Source of the DNA: Brachionus manjavacas
Lineage: Eukaryota; Rotifera; Eurotatoria; Ploima; Brachionidae
NCBI GenBank assembly: GCA_019054805.1
Contig: JAHQIY010000005.1
Location: 3,827,501-3,891,500 of the forward strand
DNA length: 64,000 nucleotides
Reading direction: 5' to 3'
The position numbers and the translations under genes were made by a program. The notes under the pieces are model-generated. The model was not told the DNA's origin and searched no databases. It saw only the letters and a list, made by a program, of their open reading frames with translations. Below are positions 52,141 through 63,908 of the stretch, piece after piece (within the stretch, counting starts at the first letter, position 1; the number at the start of each line of letters is the position of its first letter).

Positions 52141-53394
52141 TCAACAGTTTAAATCAATATTTTGATTTAATTTCGGACCCAGATCGCCCGACATTCTGCA
52201 TTTAAATATGCCAGTAAGCCATAATTTATCCACCATTATCAAGTCTTTTTTAGCATAAAAGTCAAATTTATTTTTAATTTGCTTTAGATAGCTTTTTTCG
52301 TCTGAATCAGAATAGTCAATATCCTTGGCATAAATAACTGATCTTGGATAAATTATTGAGCATTTTCTAGTTCCATTTTGACTCGATTCTATTTTATTTA
52401 CATTAAAAGATACATAACCCAACTTGTACTTGCTTCCTTGTGGAGGCTCTTTCACTATTTCTATTTCGTAAAGATCGAAAAAATCTGATTTAAAAATATT
52501 TCTTTGCTCATTGACAATTTTTAACTCACTATTCTCAGTTTTATAGCAAACATTTTTATTAAATTTTTCAATACAAAAACTATAATTTTTGTTGTTCTCT
52601 GCAAAATCACTTTTTATCTTAATTTTTAAATTGGTAACTTCAATCACGTCAGTTATTTCTGCCAGCCATACATAAGAAGTTCCATTTGCAGCATTGTCTA
52701 TTGGCCATTGTGAATATATGCCGACATTTTTTAGATATTTATCAGTGGCATAACTCATGTGATTAAAGTAAACCGGGTTGGGAATTTCAATGGCGCCATT
52801 TGCAGAAGTTGGAAAATTGTTTAGCAAATGAATAGACACTGAAAGAATAGCCATAATAAAAATACCGATTGTTGATAACATGTCCAAAATGATGTTGCAC
52901 CGTGTCTTTTCCGAGTCCATAAACCAATTGAACAGCACGATCAAAATGAATCGTATTATTACAGCAAAAATGACAATACTTGCTTTGACCACTGAGATAA
53001 TTGTTGGCTCGCCATCTCTGCATAAGGTGATTATTAAATTGAGGGACAAGAGAGGAATGTCCTCGAATACAATGACTAAAAAATTTGATAGACTTTGGGT
53101 CAAAAATGGAATTTTTTTTGTTTTAAAAAGATCATCGGTACTTTGAATTGTTTCAATGATAAAACTCAGAATACTAATGCAGCAAAAGCCGAATATTATC
53201 TGTCTTATTAAAAGCTCTGGGGGACCATAAACCAGGCCAGGTTTGATCAACTCCACCTTGAGATAGAAGTACCAGTCAATTATCAAGTTAAGAATGTCGA
53301 ATAAAAATAGAATATAAAATTTGACATATTTTCCTGGCCGAGTATTGATGAAACGCCAGCAGCAGGTGTTTTTGAATGCTTTTTTGAGATTCAT
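52141..53394 (-). CDS. Five-TM membrane protein of unknown function, intronless
   Basis: A single open frame of 417 codons from the first ATG (MNLKKAF) to TGA-free AT-rich DNA and a stop at 52141; the frame is also open further 5' but has no ATG there. Hydrophobic helices at about residues 26-45, 62-80, 102-124 (containing FEDIPLL), 134-157 and 168-191 are followed by a 225-residue soluble domain with six or so cysteines and sequons NGT, NYS and NGT. A basic cytosolic N-terminus plus an odd number of helices puts that domain outside the cell or in the lumen, consistent with the sequons. The TM block recalls XK-related and similar multi-pass proteins only loosely, so I give no family. Codon use is AT-rich. 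Intronless structure could reflect retroposition or a single-exon family. Confidence 0.75.
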   Translation of the reverse strand: MNLKKAFKNTCCWRFINTRPGKYVKFYILFLFDILNLIIDWYFYLKVELIKPGLVYGPPELLIRQIIFGFCCISILSFIIETIQSTDDLFKTKKIPFLTQSLSNFLVIVFEDIPLLSLNLIITLCRDGEPTIISVVKASIVIFAVIIRFILIVLFNWFMDSEKTRCNIILDMLSTIGIFIMAILSVSIHLLNNFPTSANGAIEIPNPVYFNHMSYATDKYLKNVGIYSQWPIDNAANGTSYVWLAEITDVIEVTNLKIKIKSDFAENNKNYSFCIEKFNKNVCYKTENSELKIVNEQRNIFKSDFFDLYEIEIVKEPPQGSKYKLGYVSFNVNKIESSQNGTRKCSIIYPRSVIYAKDIDYSDSDEKSYLKQIKNKFDFYAKKDLIMVDKLWLTGIFKCRMSGDLGPKLNQNIDLNC

Positions 53395-54240
53395 AATCAA
53401 TGATGAATTAAACTTTCCGAGAATTTTCCGAGCGAAATAGATCAAGTGTTTGAAAAAAAAATTAAATTTTTTATGCTAATCTTGCTTTTGGATTTAAATT
53501 GATCATTGATGTTAGCGCAGATTTAAGACAAGCTATTCAAGTTAAATGTTCTATGGATAATTATAATCAAATAGCTATTTGAATTAAAAAAGTCATAATA
53601 AAAGTTTTAAAAGAGTGTTTTTTTAAATTTGCTAAGAACATGTTAACCAATTTAAAAAAAAATATCAAAAAATATATAAATTTAAAATAAGTGATTTAAA
53701 ATAGGTTATTTCAGCTTTTTATTATGAAGAATATTCAAAGAAAATTGGATCTCACAGAATAAAAAAATCATGCATCAAAAATGAATTTTAACTAGAAAAT
53801 TATTCTTTAATTAAATTTTGCTACAAATATTGCCGCGGCAAACATGATTTTATTTATTTATTAAATCGAATTAGCCTCCTATTAGGAGAAGCAAGTTTAA
53901 AAAGAATTAAAAAAATTTTAGTTAGTAAATTAATATAACGAAAGATGTTAAAATTTAACATATAAAAAGGTCACATAAAAAGAAAAGGGAATTAATAAAA
54001 GAAAGACCAAATAAAAGAACTTCACTTATTTATTATTAATTTATTTAGAATAATTGTATAAAAATAAACCTAAAATTGTTCATACAGAGCTCAATGGAAT
54101 CATAAATACGGTTCTCTAATTTTTATGCCATTTCTAAAGATTTTTTTAATTAAAAATTTTTTTTTAAATGGGTGAAAAATTTGTTTTTAAGTTATTTGAG
54201 ATTAGGGCTAGGTCAAAAGAAAAAGGTTTTTTTTGGTGGT
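53395..54240. other. Non-coding gap
   Basis: AT-rich; should include the promoter of the five-TM gene. No other feature is seen. Confidence 0.5.
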
Positions 54241-55400
54241 TCAAATGTCATCATGTTAACGATTTGAGATGAGATAGCTAAATTTTAGGGTGCTGATAAC
54301 GCATAATATTTAAAACAAGTAAAGTTCATCAAAATTAAAAAGGGATGTGTGATAAGTTTATCTAAACATTTGCCGAATGTTATTTTGGAGAATACTAAGG
54401 AGTTTTTAGTTCCAATATTTAGGGTAATTGTTTCAAGACGATGAGTATAGAAAAGGTTTAAATTTTGGGGAGATATTGCTGATATCATGCATAAAGTATG
54501 ATTTTTTTTGCACTTCATTTGAATTTCTCTGTTGCATAAGAGTTAAATTCCAAATTTGAGTTGACAGTACGCCAAGATATTCGATATATTAAACCTCAAT
54601 GAGTTTGGTTTCATTAGGGTAAAAATCAGATTTGAACAAAAGCTGACCAAAGTCTACAATATGAGATTAAATTTTCGTCTCAATTATAAGCCAAATAAAT
54701 TACAGATATTTAGAAGTTTCTGGAGATGAGAATCATTAGGACTAATGAAAATGATATCGTAAGCATAAACTGTTATTGAGGCATTTAGATTTTTAGATTG
54801 AGCACCAATTTTTAAACATTTATCTTTGAAGTCGTCAATGAAAATATTGAAATAAGAGAATAGGATCTCCACCTTGCTTAACATCAGATTCCACTATAAA
54901 TGGCTCAGTGATTAAGCCATTAGATAGGGATATTACAGAAAATTTTAAAACAAATAAAGTTTATTAATTTTTACATAACTATTTTGACTCAGCATTTTCT
55001 GTAATATCCCCATCTAATGAATGTACCACTGAGCTATTTATAGTGGAATCTGATTGTAGAAAAGTCTATTCCTTCAAACTTTGTCGAAAGCTTTCTCAGC
55101 GTCTTAGGAGGCAACCCTAAATCCTGAGTTAAGAATAGCAATGTTACATGGGGTTAAAAATGGCATGTAAACACTTAAAATGATAATTTCTTGACCTGAG
55201 AGCCCAATATGAACATAACTAAAGCATCGATTAAAAAATTCACTATAGATCAGATTGCAGGAATCCTTTTGGATCTAGCATTGACTACCGAATGGTCTCT
55301 CTCGGCTTTTTGCGAGATTGTCAGGGATTTCTGATTGATAAAAGTTTCTCTAAACTTGTAATTAATTTCATTACCTGGAAAGAATTGTATTCAAGAAGTA
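54241..55400 (-). mobile_element. Decayed LINE reverse transcriptase with a fold-back
   Basis: Minus-strand frames show RT blocks in order: DAEKAFDKV followed by a stop where Trp is usual (about 55118-55090), SNGLITEPFIVES and VKQGGD (about 54930-54863), LFSYFNIFIDDFKDKCLKIG, and VYAYDIIFISPNDSHLQKLL, in which the catalytic YADD has become YAYD. A broken post-RT region reaches about 54250. Between the first and second blocks, part of the RT region is present twice in opposite orientations (54885-54943 and 54993-55054). The element is dead. Confidence 0.85.
54885..55054. repeat. Imperfect inverted duplication inside the LINE
   Basis: Arms of about 60 bp at 54885-54943 and 54993-55054 share ATCAGATTCCACTATAAAT, GCTCAGTG and GGGATATTACAGAAAAT in opposite orientation, separated by about 50 bp. 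The sense copy encodes the RT stretch before VKQG. Confidence 0.8.
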
Positions 55401-56043
55401 CAATTTTTAGACTTAAATTTTTAGATTCTGAAAAATTCGAAATTTTTTCAGAATTGTTGTTATAATAGATTTCGACAAAAAAATCTTAAAGTTATCATCT
55501 ATTTTCATTGAAATTGTTCAAGAATATTTATTAATATTATATCTAGATAATATGATTAATAGATAGTAAATCCAAACTTTTTTAGTTTTTAAAAAAATTA
55601 AAAAAGTTTTGTTAAAATTAAACATGCAATTTGAGAATATAACCTTTTTTTTTTTAAATAATAAAAATTAAAAAAATTATTTTTTTAATGATTTATTTTT
55701 CTTTTTATTTGTAATTAAATACAAAAAAAATTTCATCAATATATAATGTAAAAAAATCTTTAAAAAAAATTAATAATTCCTAATAAGAGTCAAAAAAAAA
55801 GTAAAATAATTTCCGAAAAAAAAATCTTTTTGATAACGTATAACAAAAAAAAACAAATGATAAATAAAACAAAAATAAAAGCTTCTATAACGGAGCAATA
55901 AAATAAAATATTTCTTTAAAAATTCTGTCTATTTTATTTAATTGTTTCGAAGGAAAATGTCATCAGCCTTCAGGTGTATGCCAGCGACCAGCGACTGTCG
56001 ATTTCTTAATTAAATTTGAAATAATTCAATGCAAAATTGAAGT
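55401..56043. other. 3' region of Smad4
   Basis: No gene. The right half should be the Smad4 3' UTR; an ATTAAATAAAAT word near 55935-55946 (minus strand) could serve polyadenylation. Confidence 0.45.
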
Positions 56044-59000
56044 TTAACCATAATGGAGTCGAGTATCTACAAAAATTTGTACAAATTCAGCTTTACAGAA
56101 TCAGATACAATGGCTCGACAAAATTAGACCGCTTTTTTTAAATTATTCATCTAACTTTTTTTCTTAACTAAATATTTGGTATTCAATTTTATAATAATCG
56201 GCTTTGATTGTCATAAAAAACCCGAAAAAACCCCACACTTGTATTGATGATTAATCCGGATAAATTGCTTAAAAAAATTTTCTACAATTAAATTTTTTTC
56301 AATGAAAAAAATAATTACCTGCATTGGAATTCGGACTATTTAGACTCAAACTATTGATTAGCTGATCTAAAAATTGAAGCGGTCGGTTGAGCTGAACCTC
56401 ACACCAGCATGGAGTCTCAAGAATAGTCTTACGTGGATAATCGGGACCCCAGCCTTTAACGAAACTGAATCTCAATCTGCAAAGTCGTCTCAGATCATCC
56501 ACGTTTATACCAGTGCTGTTGGCATTGTTTAGCATCGAGTTTGGACTCTGCTGATTATTTTGTTGTTCGACAGAAGCCGCTAATTTCAAGCACCTCAGAC
56601 ACTCTTTTAAACTGAAGACTTTAACATAACTTCCGGGGTAAATTTTGTGGACCGCATCAAAAGGTTCTCGACCAGACTCACGATCAAGATAGTAACTTTC
56701 AAAAAAAAGACTGTACTCGCTAAGACATCGTACATACACGCTTCCATCAGGCAAATTTTCCAGCTGCACACCTTTGCCAATGTGCAAACGAGCTTTTTCA
56801 CTTGCGTTAGTTCTTTGCACATTGGTCAGTGCACCAAGACAAAATCTGTCCTCTCGAGACGAATCAAAAAATCCATCAATAATCACGGATTGATAAATTG
56901 AGCGCACCTTGAATATGTCAGCGATTTGCAGATCGCCTTCGTAATAGTTGATCGTGCACCAATAGTCTGGTATAGGAGTGTTCAAATCGATTTCAGGAAA
57001 TTCTTCGTGAAGCCACACTTCGACTGGCTGTGAGCTGATTAGTGAAGCGTTTGAGTACGGAGATGGAAATGAACCTTGCCAATCTTGTGTAAGTCGTCGT
57101 GGAGTTTGTACTTGGTTTACAGATGGAAGTGAGGAATTAGATCCAGAATTTAGAATATTGAGTTGTAATTCACTAGTATTCTGGTTTCTGTTTAGACTGG
57201 TCTCATTTGAGGATGAGTTGTACAATAGCTGGCTGCTGTTTAGTATTGAATTGTGCTGGTTATTGCCAGGTATCAGTGACTGATTACTCGCAGTACTGTT
57301 CAAAGGTGCAAAGTATTGGTGATTTGTGTTATTTACTGGTTGATTGGGCAGTTGACCAAGCGAATCTTGAAACACATGATGAGAAATTAGTTGGTCAACT
57401 AAAGTTATTTCTTCATGGTTGTGGGAATTTTTCTAAGGAATTTGTTTGAGCAAGTGAAGTTTGCTTCACTTTGAAGATTTTTTAAGGAAAAAATTAAATA
57501 TTCTGGATATTTTTCTATTTCAGGGTATAAAAAGAAACTTATGTAAAAAAAAACTTTCTGAAAAGAAAATGTTAATTTGATTAGGATAGAGAGAATATCA
57601 GTTCTGCATAAATATGTTCTTTATGGAAGCAAAAATGGTAAAAATTGAAAATTTTCATAATAAATTAGTTCTTTCTATTAATAAGGTTATTCTTATTTAG
57701 CTAAATTGAAAAAAAATTCACATCCCCTCCAATTCTCACAGTTACGTGAAAAATAAATTAAAAAATTAAAGTTCTTAGGGTTTTTTTTGGTGGGATTCTT
57801 ATTTTAATCGTAATAGATATTCTTCTCTAGAGGCGGCCGTGAAGTTTGGAGCAAAAACTATAGCAAAATATATTTTATTAGATTGAATCTCTGTTTTATT
57901 TTTTAAAAATTACTGTTTAACATTTTTAAACAAAATTTATTACAGTCGTTCCTCCGTATAACGAGACCCCATTAAACGAGAAACTCTTTATAACGAACAT
58001 TTTACCTGGAACCGATTACGAGCAATACAAAAAGATATAAAAATGTTTTCGATAGAACGAGTTTCTATAGAACGAAAACTTGATAAAACGAGCTTATTTT
58101 GAAAGACCGCTTAATCATTTTCTTAAGAAAAAAAACTTCCTTTAACGAGCTTGAAAAAAAAACTTTCACACTTGTGAATTAAGAAAAGAGATTAAAAAAA
58201 ATAAAAATAAAACAATTAATTTTCTTTTTATAATTGAATTTAAATAACTGAAAATACTTGATTATCTAATCTAATTGAAAAAATGACAGATAAATTTGGT
58301 CAACAAAAAAAGAAAGTGTATCTTGCTTGAGACTAAAATAGAAATTTTAAAAAAACATTGCGATCAAAAAATTAAAGGATGCAATCGAAAGAATTAATGA
58401 TTTAAAAGATTTTTTTCTAAATAAAAAAGAAGATTTTTCCAACTTTTTGACTTTTTGTTTAATACTGAAAATATTGTACTAGAAAAATGTAAAACCAAAC
58501 AATCCAGCATTACAGATTTTGTAAAAAAAGCTTAATTTTTAGTTTTATTAATCTTTTTTTTTCAACTTATTTCAATAAAAATTTTAATAAAAAAATAAAA
58601 ATTGCCCATCCATTTCAATGGGATTTCGATAAAACGAGTTTCGATATAACGAGCACAAAAATTTTCGCCCAACTTGCTCGTTATACCGAGGAACGACTGT
58701 AAGCGTAAAAAAGCATAAAAAATTAATAAATTTTTATAAATAGAGAATAGATCGAAGGTTGATAGTAAAATTACTAAATTTTAAGTTTTTTCGATGAAAA
58801 TGGTTTCGTCAAAACTCTATTAAAGCAGATTGAAGTCTTTGCGAGGTGATTTTAGTCAATTGTTTAAGTTCATGCATGGAATAGACTTGGCTGAAAAAAG
58901 CAGCAATTTTAGCGTCACAAAAAATCAAGGGAGAGGCCACTGTTTCAAAAAAACACAAAAAAATCACAAAAAAATTTCGAGGCTCCAACAAAGACAACTA

Positions 59001-61823
59001 TTTTATCAATAGAACCGCTAGCATATGGAACTCACTGCCGAATAAATTAGTTGAAGCCTCCAAATGTTAACAGCTTTTAATGATGCAGAATTTAATAAGA
59101 AAATATTTTAATTGAATAAAAATTTTAATTTAGAAATAGGATCAAAGAGGTAGAATTTTTTTAGCAAAATTTTAAATATATTTCTAAGAATAAAGTAAAA
59201 AAAAATCATATTGTTGTAATTAAAAACTTAATGATTTTGAACAAGACTAGGTTTTCTTGAGGCAGTGAAGTTGGAAGCATTTTTTGAGTAGAAAACTTTG
59301 AAAAATTTTATACATTAAAAAAAAATCCAAAAAATAACACACTTATGAGCAAATTTTTTTAAAAATAGACGTGAAATTCAAATACTATTTGAACAAAAAT
59401 TCTTACTTTTATGATAAATAAAAATTACAAAAATATAAAAAAAATTTACTTTGTTGCACCATTTTTACCTTTAATAAAAAATATTTATTTTATTTTTTTA
59501 ATAAAAAAAATCAATATTCAATTTAAATATTATTAATGTGTTATTTTTGGTCTTTTTTTTTTTTGAACTTTGTCAATTTTCTAAGAAAAGTGACTAAGAT
59601 AGTAAGAATTAGACATGTTAAACAAAATATTTATGATTATAAGAATCAAGTCATCATCTAAAAACATATCTAAAATCTTAATTTAATTTTTCTAATCTTT
59701 GTGTCAAGAGATAAATCTCTTTTTGCAGTCACCACCATTTACAATACTCCTATCTAAATCTTTGTTTATTTTGGTCAAAAAAATCTTAAAAACAAATTTT
59801 GAAAAGCTTGCTCCTAACTTCAAACGACACAGTTAAAAAATATTTTTTTTGAATAAGTTAACTATTAAAAATATAAAAATTTCTCTTTTACTTAAAAAAA
59901 GGTTTTTATTATTTTAAATTTTTAACACTAGAAAGCCGGGCTGTTTTATTGCACAATTAAAAAATGTAAATATCTAAAAAAATTATTTAAAAATTATCGA
60001 ATTTTTTGAAGATAATTAGAAGTTTTTTTCAAAAATTTATTTCTTTCAGAAAAAAAATCAAGTTAAAATTTAAAAAATCGGTTCAAAGTCGAACATAAAC
60101 AAAAGTTATGCCAACCAGTTTTTTTGGTTGACTGATTTTTAAAAAGCGGTAAGGCTTTGACCAGTCGACCAAATCTAGTTGATGGAATAGAAACTGAACA
60201 AGATACAGATAGAATTTTCAGAACCCCAAGTAGACCTTTTTTATTCTTTTAAAAAATAACATTGACTTACTTGGTATAAATAAATTTCCAAACGACATCT
60301 GGGACAAATAGCTCTGCGAGTTGGCTGTATTGTTGCTTAGGGGTTGCTGAATGGGCCCAGAGCTAGACGGAGCTGGCGTGCAAGCATTTGAAGACGAAGA
60401 TGTCTGCGGTGCTGACAAAATGGAGCTATTCTGAACGGACTGATTGGAACCTACTTGAATGTGTGAGCTAGTTGGAGTGGTAACAGGCTCCATTTTGATC
60501 GAAGAGTTCAATTCATTTGACTGATCAATTTGAGGCGACATTTGGGAGTTGTTGGCCGACGTGCTCGAGTGTGACATAAACGAGTTGTTGTACGAACGAT
60601 TCGACAGAGTCAAGCCGGCCAAGTCGAAGCCAGGCGAAATAACTCGCTGGTAGTGATAGGGATTGACGCACACATTGTCCAATTTAAGATCAAATGGATA
60701 CAGACAAATCGGCAAATGCTTGAGCTCATTTTTGTGCAGATCGGGCCATCGCCACAGCCGGGCGTAGATGACGTGCGGAAAGCCCTTGCGGCCGGCCACT
60801 TGCAAACGCCCGTCCAGAGTGCGCGGTATCGTGATGCATTTTGTCTGAACGGCTCCTTTTTTTTGCACAGCGTTCATCAGAGCGTCCATTTCGTCCGGCT
60901 TGTCCTTGAGCTTTTTGGCCAAGCTCTCAATTGCTCGCTTGGCAAACTGCTCGTTGTCAGACGACTGCAAGTGACACATAAGACTGTGCACCACGCTCGT
61001 CCACGTCTCGCTGGACGAGTAGCGCTCTGCAGTGCTCGGATTGCTTGGCGCCGACCCTGTGGAGCCATTTTGTCCCGCAGGCGAAGGAAGAACGCCCGAG
61101 CTGACCGGCTGAGCGTACGTTCCTCCCGCTTGGGTGTTTATGCTTAAGCTGTTCGAACTGTAGCCAACTTGGTTTAGAATGCTGTTTATGGTCTGCTGGT
61201 GGTGGTGGTGAAGGTGATGCATTTGGTGGTGCGCAGGGGTTGGGGCCCCGTTTTGACTAGCGGTGTTAGGCGCCGAACTATTACTCATTATCTGTTCAAT
61301 ACTCGTCTATAGCAAAGATGTTTTGATTAATAAATCATCTATCTTTAGGTCACTTTCAAGGCTTGCAATGCATAAATCTAGGATAAATTATGATCATAAA
61401 ATTAAGGTTTATTTTTGGGTTTTTTTTTCATAAAAAATAAGACAAATAACGAATGGAGTGCCATATGGCCTTAGGATATTTGAATAGGAAAAATAGCATT
61501 GAAAACAAAGCCCAAATTATTCATAATTTCAACCATTGTGTTTATTATTTTTAAATTCTGTATATATATATATATATATATAAATATGAAAAAATATATA
61601 TATTTAGATCAAAAGCTATCTAAACAGAAATTTATATATTAATTATTAATAATTTTAATATTTGAGTTTTTTGCACATAAATGTTAATTGGAGAATAAAA
61701 TTAAGATGAATGCGTGTACTTGAATTGAATCTGAGTGGAAGTCTTTTTTTGTGTCATTGCAATGAAAACGAAAAATTTGGTCGAATGATCGATCAAACAA
61801 GTTACCTGAGCGTTCGTAGCCAT
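56044..61823 (-). CDS. Smad4: Smad4 (co-Smad) homologue
   Basis: Common mediator of TGF-beta/BMP signalling: it joins receptor Smads, enters the nucleus and binds DNA. Model: exons 61823-61806 (MATNAQ, good context AAAACCATGG), 61306-60271, 57365-56319 and 56066-56044; joins keep frame and give 707 codons. MH1 (about residues 105-235) has [25 protein letters not shown], the DNA-binding hairpin [20 protein letters not shown] and all zinc ligands (TKC, PIC, VCVNPYH). A Ser/Asn/Gln-rich linker follows. MH2 (about 491-700) has [37 protein letters not shown], the co-Smad-type insert and [20 protein letters not shown]. There is no C-terminal SSxS, as expected for Smad4. The N-terminal His-rich extension ([13 protein letters not shown]) is longer than in vertebrates. 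The last exon has two possible in-frame acceptors, differing by eight codons. Without the tiny first exon, translation would start at MSNSSAPN (61288). Confidence 0.93.
57943..58699 (+). mobile_element. Internally deleted pogo/Tigger-like DNA transposon
   Basis: Ends CAGTCGTTCCTC and GAGGAACGACTG form 23-bp terminal inverted repeats with one mismatch (CAGTCGTTCCTCCGTATAAC at the left), flanked by TA on both sides. Inside both ends ACGAG words recur many times, like transposase-binding subterminal repeats. Between about 58290 and 58534 the plus strand keeps the two extremes of a Tigger/pogo transposase: [18 protein letters not shown] (start of the CENP-B-like helix-turn-helix) and, after frame changes, [20 protein letters not shown] and [14 protein letters not shown] before a stop. 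The catalytic DDE core is missing, so this is a non-autonomous copy in the Smad4 intron. Confidence 0.88.
58815..59110 (+). mobile_element. LINE 3'-terminal fragment
   Basis: The plus strand reads [28 protein letters not shown], then after a frameshift MELTAE and further frame changes ending VNSF. This matches the LINE C-terminal pattern RGD..Q.FK..HG ... RGH..K ... WNSLP ... NSF. It lies in the Smad4 intron, opposite to the gene. Dead copy. Confidence 0.75.
61307..61805 (-). other. First coding intron of Smad4
   Basis: 499 bp with donor GTAACT and acceptor CTATAG; contains the (TA)11 tract at 61561-61582. No gene. Confidence 0.6.
61561..61582. repeat. TA microsatellite
   Basis: (TA)11 followed by further interrupted TA runs to about 61603. 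Confidence 0.9.
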
Positions 61824-62870
61824 GGTTTTGACCACCGAGTGCTCTTATTAATGAGAAATATTGTCATCAAAAATATTTATTCAAGTAGTTGACTCAAGGC
61901 GTTTTAATTGATTATTTTTTTATTAAATATAAATGACTAACTAAAAATCCAGTTTCACTGGGTTATTGCTCTTGATTTTAAATTAACTTTATTTGTTTGA
62001 GATAATTTATTTTTTTTTTGGCATTGAGAATTTTATCAGGTATTTTTATTCATTGGCTTTTCTAAAAAAATTGCCAAACAATTTTCTCTAAAAGCATTTT
62101 TAAAATACTTTACATCCAAATTAAACTATTGTTGTTTTGAAAATAAAAGCTTGTTTTTAAATTAAAATTTTATTCTCTAAAAATCAAAAATTGAATCAAA
62201 ATTTTTGCTTGAACAATGTTAATGGTAAAATAAGTAATTAATATATTGAAAATAGAAAAAAATAAAAACAAAAATAGATAACATATTATTTCTTTAGTAA
62301 TTATTTCGGTAGTTAGTTTTTATTTTTAAAAATTTGAAAAATTTAATATTATCTATTATTTAACTTTATCTATTTCTATTGCTTATGATCAAAAAAAAGA
62401 AGTGAAAATTGTTGTATCACGAGAAAAACCGCATTTTTCAGAGCTCGACTATTGTCTCATGTGGACCAGTTACAAAATTTAAATTTTGTCTTAATATAGA
62501 TAATAGTAATGAATTCGTAGGTATTTCGGGTCTGCACTCCAGTTAAAAATTCCTGGTCACTGGTAACTAAATTTCAATTTATTTAAAAAGTGAATAAAAA
62601 TTAATAATAATAAAAATAATAATTGTCCCTATCTAAATATAAAATATAAATTTTAAAGATCCTTGTGGAAATGGGGAGGCGCTCATCTCCTTTTCATGTA
62701 CCTTTTTGAGCAATGGATCCGATCTGACACAGAGGCTACTGCATCGAGATGATCATCTAAACCGCAATTATTACCCAGTCGAAACTGGTCCCCCTATTTT
62801 TATGATGATAGAGGTTTAAACATTCGCTCCGTATTGCAGAGATATTTTGAAGATTTTTTCACCCTCAGCG

Positions 62871-62905
62871 GGTTTTGAACCCTCGATTCCGGTTTTGAAC
62901 CCTCG
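62871..62905 (-). repeat. Two tandem GGGTTCAAAACC units, B-box-like
   Basis: GGTTTTGAACCCTCG occurs at 62871-62885 and again at 62891-62905, a 20-base period. In reverse complement, GGTTCAAAACC resembles the tRNA-type B box, so a degenerate tRNA-derived SINE is possible, but no A box or cloverleaf was found. Confidence 0.35.
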
Positions 62906-63812
62906 GTCCTCTCCTTTATTTTATATTCTGAACTTTAAATTAGAATTGCATATTTCAGACTTATTAATATTTTAGAACTTCCAGAGGCATCTAAAGAAAT
63001 ACAGATATAAATAAGTTAAGAAATCTTGTATGGCAAAAAGCCTCAAACGAATGTTCAGGATGTAATGGATTTTATGATGGTCAGAGAGGTTTGAAATGTA
63101 TTTAATATATTTGATTTTATATTATTTTTTTGATTTTATAGATATTAATTAAAAAAATATTATTCTTTACTCTCAAACTTTATTTAATGTTTTCCCGGTC
63201 ACATGAATTTTTTATCTAATTTTGAACTTGTTTATGGTCACAAAAACACAAATGACAAAACGGTTAATGACCGGATTAATCGTTAGATAAATATAAATAT
63301 AAAATCAGTGACCAACTAGTCAAAAAAAGGGTTTAATACCTGGAATTTGGAAATACTTCAAAATACGAAAATACAAGTAATAATAATTCAAATTTAAATT
63401 CGATTCTTAAAATTTTGTTTTAAGTTAATTCTTAATTTACAAATGAACAACTTGAACATTTGAATATTTGAATTAAATAGAAATAAGTTTACTAATAAGT
63501 AACTGCACTTGCTAAACCCTAAAATTAATTTGAAAATACAACGAAAGAAGCCATATGAAATTACGAGTAATATTTGAAAGAAGAAGCTATGATGCGATAA
63601 TAATTTTATTTTAATTTTGAAATTTAATTTTTTGTTTGATGACTCATCATATTGGATCGGCAGCCATTTCTGTAAGCCATTCCAAATTAAATTAGAAGTT
63701 ATTACTTGATTTTGAAAATTAAAAAATTTTTTAAAGGTAATTTTCAATAATTTTTGTGTGTAAAATTTCACTAATTCAATGCAATTTTTTTTCCAGTTCT
63801 AATGCTAAATTC

Positions 63813-63908
63813 GATTCCGTTGGAACGGAATGGTTGGAATGGAATGTATGAATGGAACGGAATGGATTGGAAAGATGGAGCGAAATGAATGGAATTGAAT
63901 GGGAATGT
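63813..63908. repeat. GGAAT-type pentamer-rich repeat
   Basis: GGAAT, GGAAC and TGGAA words are packed through about 95 bp (ACGGAATGGTTGGAATGGAA and on), with the complementary CCATTCCGTTCC at about 63928-63940. Degenerate simple repeat. Confidence 0.75.

Larger units (their letters stand above)
57366..60270. other. Large Smad4 intron between the MH1 and MH2 exons
   Basis: 2.9 kb, GT-AG, hosting a Tigger-like element and a LINE tail listed separately. The remainder (about 57366-57940 and 59110-60270) is AT-rich with nothing recognisable. Confidence 0.75.

Noticed and set aside
58809-58997. Minus-strand ORF in the Smad4 intron
   Set aside because: It is antisense to a clear LINE C-terminal remnant on the plus strand.
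63394-63771. 125-codon minus-strand ORF rich in Phe, Lys and Leu
   Set aside because: Typical of chance translation of AT-rich DNA; no motif, no neighbours.
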